A stretch of DNA of 5,246 nucleotides. Source: an uncultured Granulicatella sp. (GTDB taxonomy: Bacteria; Bacillota; Bacilli; Lactobacillales; Aerococcaceae). Below are positions 1-5,246 of this stretch, one piece after another. The stretch lies in the NCBI GenBank assembly GCA_947254045.1, contig CAMYBO010000096.1, forward strand, positions 1 to 5,246, read 5' to 3'. Position 1 is the stretch's first letter; every line of letters starts with the position of its first letter. Made by a program: the position numbers and the translations under genes. The notes beneath the pieces were generated by a model. That model was given only the letters and a program-made list of their open reading frames with translations. It was not told the origin of the DNA and made no database searches.

Positions 1-74
1 CTATCTAATATATATATATTTCTAAATTAATTCTATCATATTAAAATGAATTTAAAAATAGTTAAATTCTTTCT
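1..74. other. AT-rich non-coding region downstream of the dipeptidase gene
   Basis: No gene is visible here. The stretch is almost entirely A and T and includes a short alternating AT run (8-19). Directly after the dipeptidase stop codon there is a perfect 7-bp inverted repeat (48-54 with 63-69, GAATTTA/TAAATTC, 8-nt loop). On the minus strand it is followed by ATTTT. With a single G-C pair the stem would be very weak, so it could be a poor terminator of the leftward transcript or simply chance in AT-rich DNA. The next gene to the left is outside the window. Confidence 0.4.
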
Positions 75-1472
75 TTAGTTGCTACAAATTAACTCTGACA
101 AAGCTTGAGCATAAATAGCTGTAACTACTATTAAATCATTAACTGGAATAAACTCATTATCTTGATGCATTGTATCTTCTGTACCTGGAAATAATGCACC
201 AAATGCAACTCCCTCCGATAGCAAACTTGCATAGGTTGAACCACCTATTACTCTAGTATATCCTTTCTCACCTGTTTGCTCTTCATAACTTCGCAATAGT
301 GTTTTTACTAAATTGCTATCTGAAGATACGAAATGAGGTTCCTTCTTAACAATAATGTTAAAAGATTTACCTTTAAAAAATTCCTCTAGTTGATCTGTAA
401 TTCCTCTAGATGTCTGAGTGGAAGGGAAGCGAATATCAGCAACTATTTTTCCTCCTAATTTACAATCATAATTCGCAATCCCTACGTTAAAGGTTACGTC
501 ACCCATATTAGATTGATGATTAATACCTAACTTTTTGCCATCAGTCGTTTCATGGAAAGATTCTCCTAAATAATATAAGAAAGATTTTCCATTCTGAATT
601 TCCTGTTGATATAAAAATTTCGCCAAATAAGTTCCCGCATTCACTCCCTTGCTTGGTGTCGAAGCATGAGCAGATTTCCCATAGAGTATAAGAATTAATT
701 CTTCATCTCCATATTTTAAATCTCCAGTAACATTTGAATGATCCGATAAAAATTCCTTAAAATTCTTTGCAATATTTGAATAGTCTCTTCCTGTTAAATG
801 TGCTTCCGCTCGTTCTGGAACCATATTTTCTTTAATTCCACTCTTAAATAGTATCAAATGATACAAACCAACTTGATTATCATCTTGCCCTTCTTTTATT
901 GTAAAATGAATAATTCCTTTTTCTCCATTAACTACTGGAAAATAAGCATCCGGCACGAACCCTTCTTTTGGTAATTTTTCACAGGTCTGATAATACTTCA
1001 TGCACTCCCAATTTGTTTCTTCATCACTTCCTATAATTAATTGTAATTGCCGTTTTGGAATATATCCATTTTCTTTCAATAACTTCATGGCAAAAAATGC
1101 ACAAACTAATGGCCCTTTATCATCTAAACTACCACGAGCAATTAATTTTCCATCTTTGTATGTAGGTTCAAAAGGATTACTATCCCACCCCATTCCAACT
1201 GGAACGACATCTACATGACCTATAACCGCAAAAGGCTCTCCACTTTTTCCCCAATCAATACGAGTAACAAGTGGTCCATAATCGTTTACCTTAAAACCTG
1301 CTTCCACCCCCATTTTTTTTATTTCATCAATAGCTTTTTTAGGACCTTCTCCAAGAGGAGCGCCATCAATCGGATCCCCCTTTACGGAATTAATACGAAG
1401 TAATCGTTCAATATCATGTAGAAGGTCTTCTTTTCTATCTTCTACTACTTGTTTCCAATTAATAGTTTTCAT
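75..1472 (-). CDS. pepV: M20 family dipeptidase, PepV/Sapep type
   Basis: Cytoplasmic di-zinc metallopeptidase of 465 residues (PepV of lactobacilli is about 470). The family cleaves dipeptides with a free N-terminus, including beta-Ala-His (carnosine), and supplies amino acids from imported peptides. All expected active-site residues can be placed: His86 and Asp88 in GHVDVVP; the bridging Asp118 in the LDDKGP motif; the general base Glu151 and zinc ligand Glu152 in GSDEETNW; Asp175 in PDAYFP; His269 in GKSAHAS, from the inserted lid domain; and His436 in TMHQDNEF near the C-terminus. There is no signal peptide. The ATG at 1470-1472 has a GGGAG site 7 nt upstream, which supports this start. 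The gene is last of the co-directional set, 82 nt after the PLP enzyme gene and separated from it by a perfect inverted repeat, so it may be expressed partly on its own. The family call is firm. Substrate preference (general dipeptides, Cys-Gly or carnosine) is not readable from sequence, and the symbol is by similarity. Confidence 0.93.
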   Translation of the reverse strand: MKTINWKQVVEDRKEDLLHDIERLLRINSVKGDPIDGAPLGEGPKKAIDEIKKMGVEAGFKVNDYGPLVTRIDWGKSGEPFAVIGHVDVVPVGMGWDSNPFEPTYKDGKLIARGSLDDKGPLVCAFFAMKLLKENGYIPKRQLQLIIGSDEETNWECMKYYQTCEKLPKEGFVPDAYFPVVNGEKGIIHFTIKEGQDDNQVGLYHLILFKSGIKENMVPERAEAHLTGRDYSNIAKNFKEFLSDHSNVTGDLKYGDEELILILYGKSAHASTPSKGVNAGTYLAKFLYQQEIQNGKSFLYYLGESFHETTDGKKLGINHQSNMGDVTFNVGIANYDCKLGGKIVADIRFPSTQTSRGITDQLEEFFKGKSFNIIVKKEPHFVSSDSNLVKTLLRSYEEQTGEKGYTRVIGGSTYASLLSEGVAFGALFPGTEDTMHQDNEFIPVNDLIVVTAIYAQALSELICSN

Positions 1473-1479
1473 AGTGTAT

Positions 1480-1484
1480 CTCCC
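1480..1484 (-). promoter_or_regulatory. Ribosome-binding site of the dipeptidase gene
   Basis: GGGAG lies 7 nt before the ATG at 1472. The surrounding TGGGAGATACA is identical to the 11 bases in front of the permease start (4471-4481), and both are followed by TATG, with one extra C here. Confidence 0.8.
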
Positions 1485-1497
1485 AAATTATAAGAAA

Positions 1498-1548
1498 AGC
1501 ACAAAATTTTACAGGCTCAATTTGAATGACAATGTAAAATTTTGTGCT
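1498..1548 (-). terminator. Perfect 16-bp inverted repeat, likely Rho-independent (possibly partial) terminator
   Basis: The arms 1498-1513 (AGCACAAAATTTTACA) and 1533-1548 (TGTAAAATTTTGTGCT) are exact reverse complements around a 19-nt loop. In the minus-strand transcript the hairpin starts six bases after the TAA of the PLP enzyme gene, and its 3' arm runs straight into TTTTCTTAT, a terminator-like U-rich tail. On the plus strand no T-run follows, so it would work only leftward. Only four of the 16 pairs are G-C and the loop is long, so termination may be incomplete and allow read-through into the dipeptidase gene. Each arm contains the self-complementary core AAAATTTT, so a protein-binding site is an alternative reading. 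Confidence 0.6.
1506..1532 (-). promoter_or_regulatory. Candidate promoter for the dipeptidase gene, overlapping the hairpin
   Basis: On the minus strand TTGTCA (1532-1527) and TAAAAT (1511-1506) are spaced by 15 bases, close to the sigma-A consensus but with a short spacer. Initiation about 7 bases later would give a leader of roughly 25-30 nt containing the GGGAG site. The elements lie in the loop and second arm of the inverted repeat, so this gap may both end one transcript and start another. In AT-rich DNA such matches are common, so this is only a candidate. Confidence 0.22.
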
Positions 1549-1554
1549 ATATGG

Positions 1555-2694
1555 TTAACTTTCTAATGCTTGTGTAAAATCTTCAATTAAATCTTCAATA
1601 TTTTCAATACCACATGAAAGACGTAGTAATCCATCAACTACCCCTTGCTCTAATCTTTCTTCAGGACTAAGACATGCATGGGACATTGTTGCCGGGTGAG
1701 AGAGAATAGATTCAACTCCACCAAGACTGACCGCCAAGATAGGAATACTAATCTTTTCAGTAAAAGTAAGTAATTCTTCTTTAGAATACAACTCAAAAGA
1801 TAGGACTGCTCCACCGTTTTTTGATTGTTTCATATGCACTTCGTGGTTTGGATGATCTTGTAATCCCGGATAATAAACTCGTTTAATCTTTGGGTGATTT
1901 TGTAAAAACTTAGCCAATCTTTCTGCATTTCTAACAGCATAGTCCATACGAATTCCCATTGTTTTCATCCCACGCATGATAAGCCAAGCATCTTCAATGC
2001 CAAGAATACCGCCAAAATTTTTTTGGAACAATTTTAATTCTTGATAATAATCTTCACAATTAGTAGCAACAAGTCCTGCAATAACATCACTATGACCATT
2101 AATAAATTTTGTAACACTTTCAACTACAATATCAACCCCAAGTGCTAAAGGTTCTTGTGCCAAAGATGTCATAAAAGTATTATCAGCTACAGTAATCAAA
2201 TTATATTCTTTAGCTAAGGCTACAATTTTTCTAATATCACACACTTTTAAAAGTGGATTTGATGGAGTTTCTAGATAAATCATGCGAGTATTTTTATGGA
2301 TAGCATTTTTTACTGATTCCATATCAGCCATATCTACAAAAGTATATTCAACCTTATATTTTGGAAGTAGATGACTTACAAATTGACATGTACCTCCATA
2401 AACTTCCTTAGGTAGAATAACATGCTCTCCAGCATTAAGTAACATTAACACATTGGAGATAGCAGCCATACCTGATGAGAAACTAAGAGCATATTTTGAA
2501 TTCTCTAAACTTCTAAATCCATCTTCAAGTGCATCTACAGTTGGATTTGAAAAACGAGTATATAAGTATTCTTGACTATCATCATAAAGATGTTTATTAT
2601 TAAACGTTGATGTTTGATAGATAGGAATAGAGGCAGCCCCAGTATAAGTATCTAATACTTTATATCCATGTAGCAACTTGGTGTTCTCTCTCAT
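1555..2694 (-). CDS. PLP-dependent Cys/Met metabolism enzyme, cystathionine gamma-lyase / gamma-synthase type
   Basis: Fold-type I PLP enzyme of 379 residues, the usual length for the cystathionine gamma-synthase / gamma-lyase / beta-lyase family. Lys196 in SVTKFINGHSDV forms the PLP Schiff base. Asp171 (VADNTF) contacts the pyridine nitrogen. Tyr45 and Arg47 (YTRFSNPT) are the phosphate contacts given to the neighbouring subunit. Tyr99 (VYGGT) stacks on the cofactor, and Arg358 (LRLSCGIE) binds the substrate carboxylate. The methionine gamma-lyase cysteine is absent: that position is Gly101 in YGGT. Glu328 in SLGGVES is the acidic residue typical of cystathionine synthases and gamma-lyases. 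From memory, overall similarity is closest to MccB-like cystathionine gamma-lyase/homocysteine desulfhydrase. Likely reactions are elimination or replacement at cystathionine, homocysteine or cysteine, releasing an enamine/imine that RidA would hydrolyse. Its ATG overlaps the ridA stop as ATGA, with a GGAGG site inside ridA, so translation is probably coupled. Family is certain; lyase versus synthase is not settled. Confidence 0.92.
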   Translation of the reverse strand: MRENTKLLHGYKVLDTYTGAASIPIYQTSTFNNKHLYDDSQEYLYTRFSNPTVDALEDGFRSLENSKYALSFSSGMAAISNVLMLLNAGEHVILPKEVYGGTCQFVSHLLPKYKVEYTFVDMADMESVKNAIHKNTRMIYLETPSNPLLKVCDIRKIVALAKEYNLITVADNTFMTSLAQEPLALGVDIVVESVTKFINGHSDVIAGLVATNCEDYYQELKLFQKNFGGILGIEDAWLIMRGMKTMGIRMDYAVRNAERLAKFLQNHPKIKRVYYPGLQDHPNHEVHMKQSKNGGAVLSFELYSKEELLTFTEKISIPILAVSLGGVESILSHPATMSHACLSPEERLEQGVVDGLLRLSCGIENIEDLIEDFTQALES

Positions 2695-3071
2695 TTATCT
2701 GCCTCCGCAATTGCTTCAATTTCTACCAAAGCCCCCATAGGAAGGGCACCGACTTGAAAAGCTGTACGTGCTGGATAGCTTTCTTTAAAAAAGCCTTCAT
2801 AAACATCATTAAGTGCTTTAAAATCATCTATATTACTTAAATAAACTGTTGTTTTGACAATCTTATCCATTGAAGAGTTGTTATCTTCTAAAATACTCTT
2901 AATATTATTAAGAGATTGAGTAACTTGCCATTCAATAGTATCTTCATCAATTTTACCAGTTTCACGATTAATTGGTAATTGTCCTGATGTAAAAATAAGG
3001 TTTCCTACAAGTGTTGCTGGTGAATAACTGCCAACTGCTGCTGGAATTTTTTCACTACTCAATCTTTTCAT
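2691..3071 (-). CDS. ridA: RidA family 2-iminobutanoate/2-iminopropanoate deaminase
   Basis: Small cytoplasmic enzyme of 126 residues (E. coli RidA has 128), a trimer in characterised members. It hydrolyses reactive enamines and imines such as 2-aminoacrylate, made by PLP enzymes during eliminations, to 2-oxoacids and ammonia, which protects other PLP enzymes. Landmarks are all present: GSYSPA near residues 14-19 with Tyr16, FTSGQLP (27-33), ALNDVYEGFF (86-95) with Asn88, Arg102 in YPARTAF (the carboxylate-binding arginine), and Glu119 in EIEAIAE near the C-terminus. The Arg/Glu pair is the signature of deaminase-active RidA rather than of the inactive subfamilies. It starts 6 nt after the permease stop. 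An AGAGG site (3083-3087) lies inside the end of the permease gene, 11 nt from the ATG, which is a slightly long spacing. Its stop overlaps the start of the PLP lyase gene. That adjacency supports a role in clearing the lyase's own by-product. Confidence 0.95.
   Translation of the reverse strand: MKRLSSEKIPAAVGSYSPATLVGNLIFTSGQLPINRETGKIDEDTIEWQVTQSLNNIKSILEDNNSSMDKIVKTTVYLSNIDDFKALNDVYEGFFKESYPARTAFQVGALPMGALVEIEAIAEADK
2702..2706 (-). promoter_or_regulatory. Ribosome-binding site of the PLP lyase gene, inside ridA
   Basis: GGAGG sits 7 nt before the ATG at 2694, the strongest such site in the window. It lies within the last codons of ridA (Ala-Glu-Ala). Together with the ATGA stop/start overlap it fixes the lyase start and implies coupled translation of the two proteins. 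Confidence 0.85.
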
Positions 3072-3077
3072 TTTATA

Positions 3078-4469
3078 TTATGCCTCTTTTCTTTCTTTTA
3101 AATTTCTCCAAATTATTAATCCTACTGGTAAAACTAGATATCCAATCAACATTGCTATAATAGCAAACATGTTTAATGATACATCTCCTTGTTTACTTAC
3201 AATAGTAAATTGTGATACCCAATTAAATTTATAGAGTAAGATAATTGTTAAAATGCATCCCAAAAATGGAACGATCACATCAAAGACAAAACTCTTTTTA
3301 GCGGTTTTAACAATTTCTTCTTTTTGTTTTCCAAAGTAAAATACCATAACTGCTAATGGTACTACAATAAACTGAATAAAACGAGAAATGGAACTTAGAA
3401 CAATAATACTAGTCATATTGTATTGGAAAGCCATAGGAAGTAATATTGCCGCTCCGATTGTCACCAAGAATGCTCTAAGTGGAAAATCTTTGCTAGTTCT
3501 AACTGTAAACCATTTTGGGACCTGATTCTGCATTGCCATTGCTTCCAAGATACGTGGAGTATGAAAAGATGCTGCCACATTAATACCAAACATAGAAATT
3601 AATGCACCTACTAGAATTATAGTGCGAATAATTGGATTTGAAAATACAGCTGCCAAAGCTACTACTTCCTTAGTTTGTACAATAGCTACAGGATTAATCA
3701 TCATAGTTGTTCCCACAATTCCAAGATAGATAACTGCAATAATCCCTATTGCCAACGGAATCGCTTTTGGAAGATTTTTTTCTGGTTTCTCCATATCTTG
3801 AGCACCACAGGCAACACTTTCAAATCCAGTAAAAGCATAAAATGCTGCAATCACTGCCATTACATAATCTGAAATATCCATATTTTCACCCAACTTCGCG
3901 CCAGTGCTATCAGTTATGTTTTTAATTGCATCAAATTCATTGACACCTGTAAGTAATACAATTGCTAATCCAACGAGAATAGTTGTAACAAGTGCGCCAA
4001 CCTTGCCAATTGTAGATAAATTATTTATAAGCTCAAATAGTCGTGTTCCTAATAAATTTATTATTAATAAAATTCCCATTAAAATAATAAATCCAATTGT
4101 CACATAGGTCAAATTAGCATTATCAAAGCCAAACATATTAAGAACTGTTTTAACAACTGCAGTTCCCATAACTCCCCATGCAATGCTAGCTGCAATATAA
4201 CGTGTAATCCCTACATAAAATCCAATATTACTACCAAAGGCAGCTTTACTATAAGCATAAGATGCACCACCTTTAGAAACATATTTAGCTGCAGATGCAA
4301 AGGTTACCGCTAAAACAGATGCAAATATCGCAGCCATAATATAAACGATAAGTGCCTTATCTCCAGCTTTAGCAACAACACCTCCAGGAGAAAGGAAAAT
4401 CCCTGTACCGATAATAGAATTAATAGTCAAAAGGACAATGGAGTAAAACCCTAACTTTTTTTTAATCAT
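3078..4469 (-). CDS. APC superfamily amino acid permease
   Basis: Integral membrane transporter of 463 residues with about 12 hydrophobic helices, at roughly 8-30, 38-60, 82-110, 120-142, 150-175, 200-222, 235-257, 280-302, 330-348, 352-378, 397-413 and 432-454. This is the usual APC architecture. Helix 1 carries the broken-helix substrate motif GTGIF (21-25). Helix 6 has FYAFTGFES (210-218), followed by the conserved cytoplasmic loop DMEKPEKNLPKAIP (225-238) typical of amino acid permeases. The basic N-terminus (MIKKK) is expected to be inside, and there is no cleavable signal peptide. The start has GGGAG (4476-4480) 6 nt upstream. It lies 26 nt after the gamma-glutamyl hydrolase gene and 6 nt before ridA, so it belongs to the same operon. 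The context suggests import or exchange of a sulfur-containing or gamma-glutamyl-derived amino acid, but no residue seen here fixes the substrate. Confidence 0.9.
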   Translation of the reverse strand: MIKKKLGFYSIVLLTINSIIGTGIFLSPGGVVAKAGDKALIVYIMAAIFASVLAVTFASAAKYVSKGGASYAYSKAAFGSNIGFYVGITRYIAASIAWGVMGTAVVKTVLNMFGFDNANLTYVTIGFIILMGILLIINLLGTRLFELINNLSTIGKVGALVTTILVGLAIVLLTGVNEFDAIKNITDSTGAKLGENMDISDYVMAVIAAFYAFTGFESVACGAQDMEKPEKNLPKAIPLAIGIIAVIYLGIVGTTMMINPVAIVQTKEVVALAAVFSNPIIRTIILVGALISMFGINVAASFHTPRILEAMAMQNQVPKWFTVRTSKDFPLRAFLVTIGAAILLPMAFQYNMTSIIVLSSISRFIQFIVVPLAVMVFYFGKQKEEIVKTAKKSFVFDVIVPFLGCILTIILLYKFNWVSQFTIVSKQGDVSLNMFAIIAMLIGYLVLPVGLIIWRNLKERKEA

Positions 4470-4475
4470 ATGTAT

Positions 4476-4480
4476 CTCCC
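4476..4480 (-). promoter_or_regulatory. Ribosome-binding site of the permease gene
   Basis: GGGAG lies 6 nt before the ATG at 4469, in the short gap after the hydrolase stop codon. No convincing promoter is visible in the 26-nt gap. A TATAAA occurs there but has no -35 match at a usable distance, which supports co-transcription with the hydrolase gene. Confidence 0.8.
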
Positions 4481-4495
4481 ACTTGATTTATACAC

Positions 4496-5236
4496 TTAAT
4501 GACTTTTACATGCATTAGTAATTAATGCAGAAAATAACTGATTCATTTCTTTAAATTTCTTATGCAACATTTCAGGATGCCATTGTACACCAATCAACAT
4601 TGGATAATTATTGTGCTCAATTGCTTCTATAACGCCATCCATTGATCTTCCTACTACCTTAAAATCAACGCCAACATCTTTTATAATTTGATGATGAAAT
4701 GAGTTAACCAACACTTTATTAACTTTTAAAATCTTATGCAGCAGTGAATTCTCAACAATATCTACTGAATGAGTAACTTGTTCTGGGAAATGCCCTTGCC
4801 AATGTTTTATAGTTGCCGTCTCACATAATGAAACATCTTGATAAAGAGTTCCTTCATGATACACATTAATAATCTGTGCGCCACGACAAATTCCCAGAAT
4901 AGGAATACCTTTTTCTTCTGCCCGTTCTAACAATGCAAACTCAAACGCATCTCTTTCTGGGAATATATCTCCCATCTTAGGAGATGGCTCTTCATGATAA
5001 TTCATTGAGCAAACATCATGACCACCTGATAAAATCAATGCATCAATTGTGTCAATATAAGTATCTAAAACTTCAGTAACATTCGATACAGGTATAATAA
5101 AAGGTACCCCTCCATTTCGAACTACAGAATTTACATAATCTTCATTAACATAACTTCTATGATAGCCAGGAAACATCCCCCCTTGATCAATCATAACACT
5201 AGCAGAGATTCCAACTATTGGCATCTTATTTCCCAT
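4496..5236 (-). CDS. Gamma-glutamyl hydrolase family protein (peptidase C26, PuuD-like class-I amidotransferase fold)
   Basis: Cytoplasmic class-I glutamine-amidotransferase-fold hydrolase of 246 residues, or 242 if it starts at the second Met (E. coli PuuD has about 254). The family hydrolyses gamma-glutamyl bonds, for example gamma-Glu-GABA in putrescine breakdown. The catalytic triad is complete: Cys117 in GICRGAQ, and His220 and Glu222 in VQWHPE. Other family landmarks are the oxyanion-side LSGGHDV (69-75), GTLYQD (129-134), the QGHFPEQVTHSVDI segment (147-160) and VNSFHHQ (177-183). The usual NVxxGGTLYQD is NVYHEGTLYQD here, with Glu128 in place of the first Gly. Family members normally begin with Met plus a few residues before the IxGI strand, which fits a start at Met5 (ATG 5222-5224, GGGA 6 nt upstream). 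The first ATG has only 10 visible upstream bases, so its ribosome site may be cut off. None of the usual putrescine-pathway partners is present in the window, so the natural substrate is open. Confidence 0.88.
   Translation of the reverse strand: MGNKMPIVGISASVMIDQGGMFPGYHRSYVNEDYVNSVVRNGGVPFIIPVSNVTEVLDTYIDTIDALILSGGHDVCSMNYHEEPSPKMGDIFPERDAFEFALLERAEEKGIPILGICRGAQIINVYHEGTLYQDVSLCETATIKHWQGHFPEQVTHSVDIVENSLLHKILKVNKVLVNSFHHQIIKDVGVDFKVVGRSMDGVIEAIEHNNYPMLIGVQWHPEMLHKKFKEMNQLFSALITNACKSH
5231..5234 (-). promoter_or_regulatory. Possible ribosome-binding site for an internal start of the gamma-glutamyl hydrolase
   Basis: GGGA lies 6 nt before the in-frame ATG at 5222-5224 (Met5), matching the spacing used by the permease gene. 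It supports a 242-residue product. The alternative upstream ATG has a GG at the very edge of the window (5245-5246), which could be the end of a truncated ribosome site 8 nt away, so the choice stays open. Confidence 0.4.
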
Positions 5237-5246
5237 AAGATAAACC

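Noticed and set aside
8..19. Alternating AT run, considered as a microsatellite or origin-like element
   Set aside because: Only six AT units in very AT-rich DNA, with no iterons or DnaA boxes seen nearby.
1000..1403. Two open frames on the plus strand inside the dipeptidase gene (1000-1218 and 1215-1403)
   Set aside because: They lie antisense to a well-supported gene with all its catalytic motifs, match no recognisable family and have no evident ribosome-binding site.
1487..1492. Perfect TATAAT on the minus strand just before the dipeptidase ribosome site
   Set aside because: Transcription from it would start within or after the GGGAG site, and the nearest -35-like TTGAGC is 22 bases away, too far. 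It is more likely part of the U-rich tail after the hairpin.
3675..4107. Two open frames on the plus strand inside the permease gene (3675-3872 and 3904-4107)
   Set aside because: They are antisense to the permease, and their Asn/Ile/Ser/Thr-rich composition is what the complement of hydrophobic codons gives. No independent support.
4470..4495. Possible promoter (TATAAA) in the gap between hydrolase and permease genes
   Set aside because: No -35-like hexamer is found at 16-18 bases upstream, and the 26-nt gap fits an operon junction.
4511..4529. 7-bp inverted repeat (TGCATTA/TAATGCA, 5-nt loop) near the 3' end of the gamma-glutamyl hydrolase gene
   Set aside because: It lies inside the coding sequence and has no T-run after it on the transcribed strand, so it is not a credible terminator. 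It could be chance.

Overview
The window comes from an AT-rich, low-GC genome. Purine-rich ribosome-binding sites (GGGAG, GGAGG, AGAGG) and the protein families present (a PepV/Sapep-type M20 dipeptidase, a MccB-like cystathionine lyase, a short RidA) point to a member of the Bacillota, in the lactobacilli/enterococci/staphylococci/clostridia range. I cannot resolve the genus from sequence alone. All five genes lie on the minus strand, so the window reads from its right end to its left end. There is no mobile element, RNA gene, CRISPR array or broken gene.

Layout in the direction of transcription: (1) 5236-4496, a class-I glutamine-amidotransferase-fold gamma-glutamyl hydrolase (peptidase C26, PuuD-like); its promoter lies off the window. 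(2) 4469-3078, a 12-helix APC-family amino acid permease, after a 26-nt gap. (3) 3071-2691, a RidA enamine/imine deaminase, after a 6-nt gap. (4) 2694-1555, a PLP-dependent Cys/Met-metabolism enzyme (cystathionine gamma-lyase / gamma-synthase type), whose ATG overlaps the RidA stop codon as ATGA. (5) 1472-75, an M20 dipeptidase of the PepV/Sapep type, after an 82-nt gap that holds a perfect 16-bp inverted repeat. That repeat is followed by a T-rich run, which suggests a terminator or partial terminator. The last 74 bases are non-coding and very AT-rich.

Genes 1-4 look like one operon, and gene 5 is either read through into or separately transcribed. Read as a pathway, the set fits peptide and sulfur amino acid scavenging. 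The gamma-glutamyl hydrolase could remove gamma-Glu, the dipeptidase could cut a Cys-Gly-like dipeptide, the PLP lyase could split the C-S bond, and RidA would remove the reactive 2-aminoacrylate or 2-iminobutyrate released by such lyases. The permease would import an amino acid or related compound. Each family assignment is well supported by visible motifs. The joint pathway, for example degradation of glutathione-type S-conjugates, is inference. Otherwise the window is ordinary metabolic chromosome.
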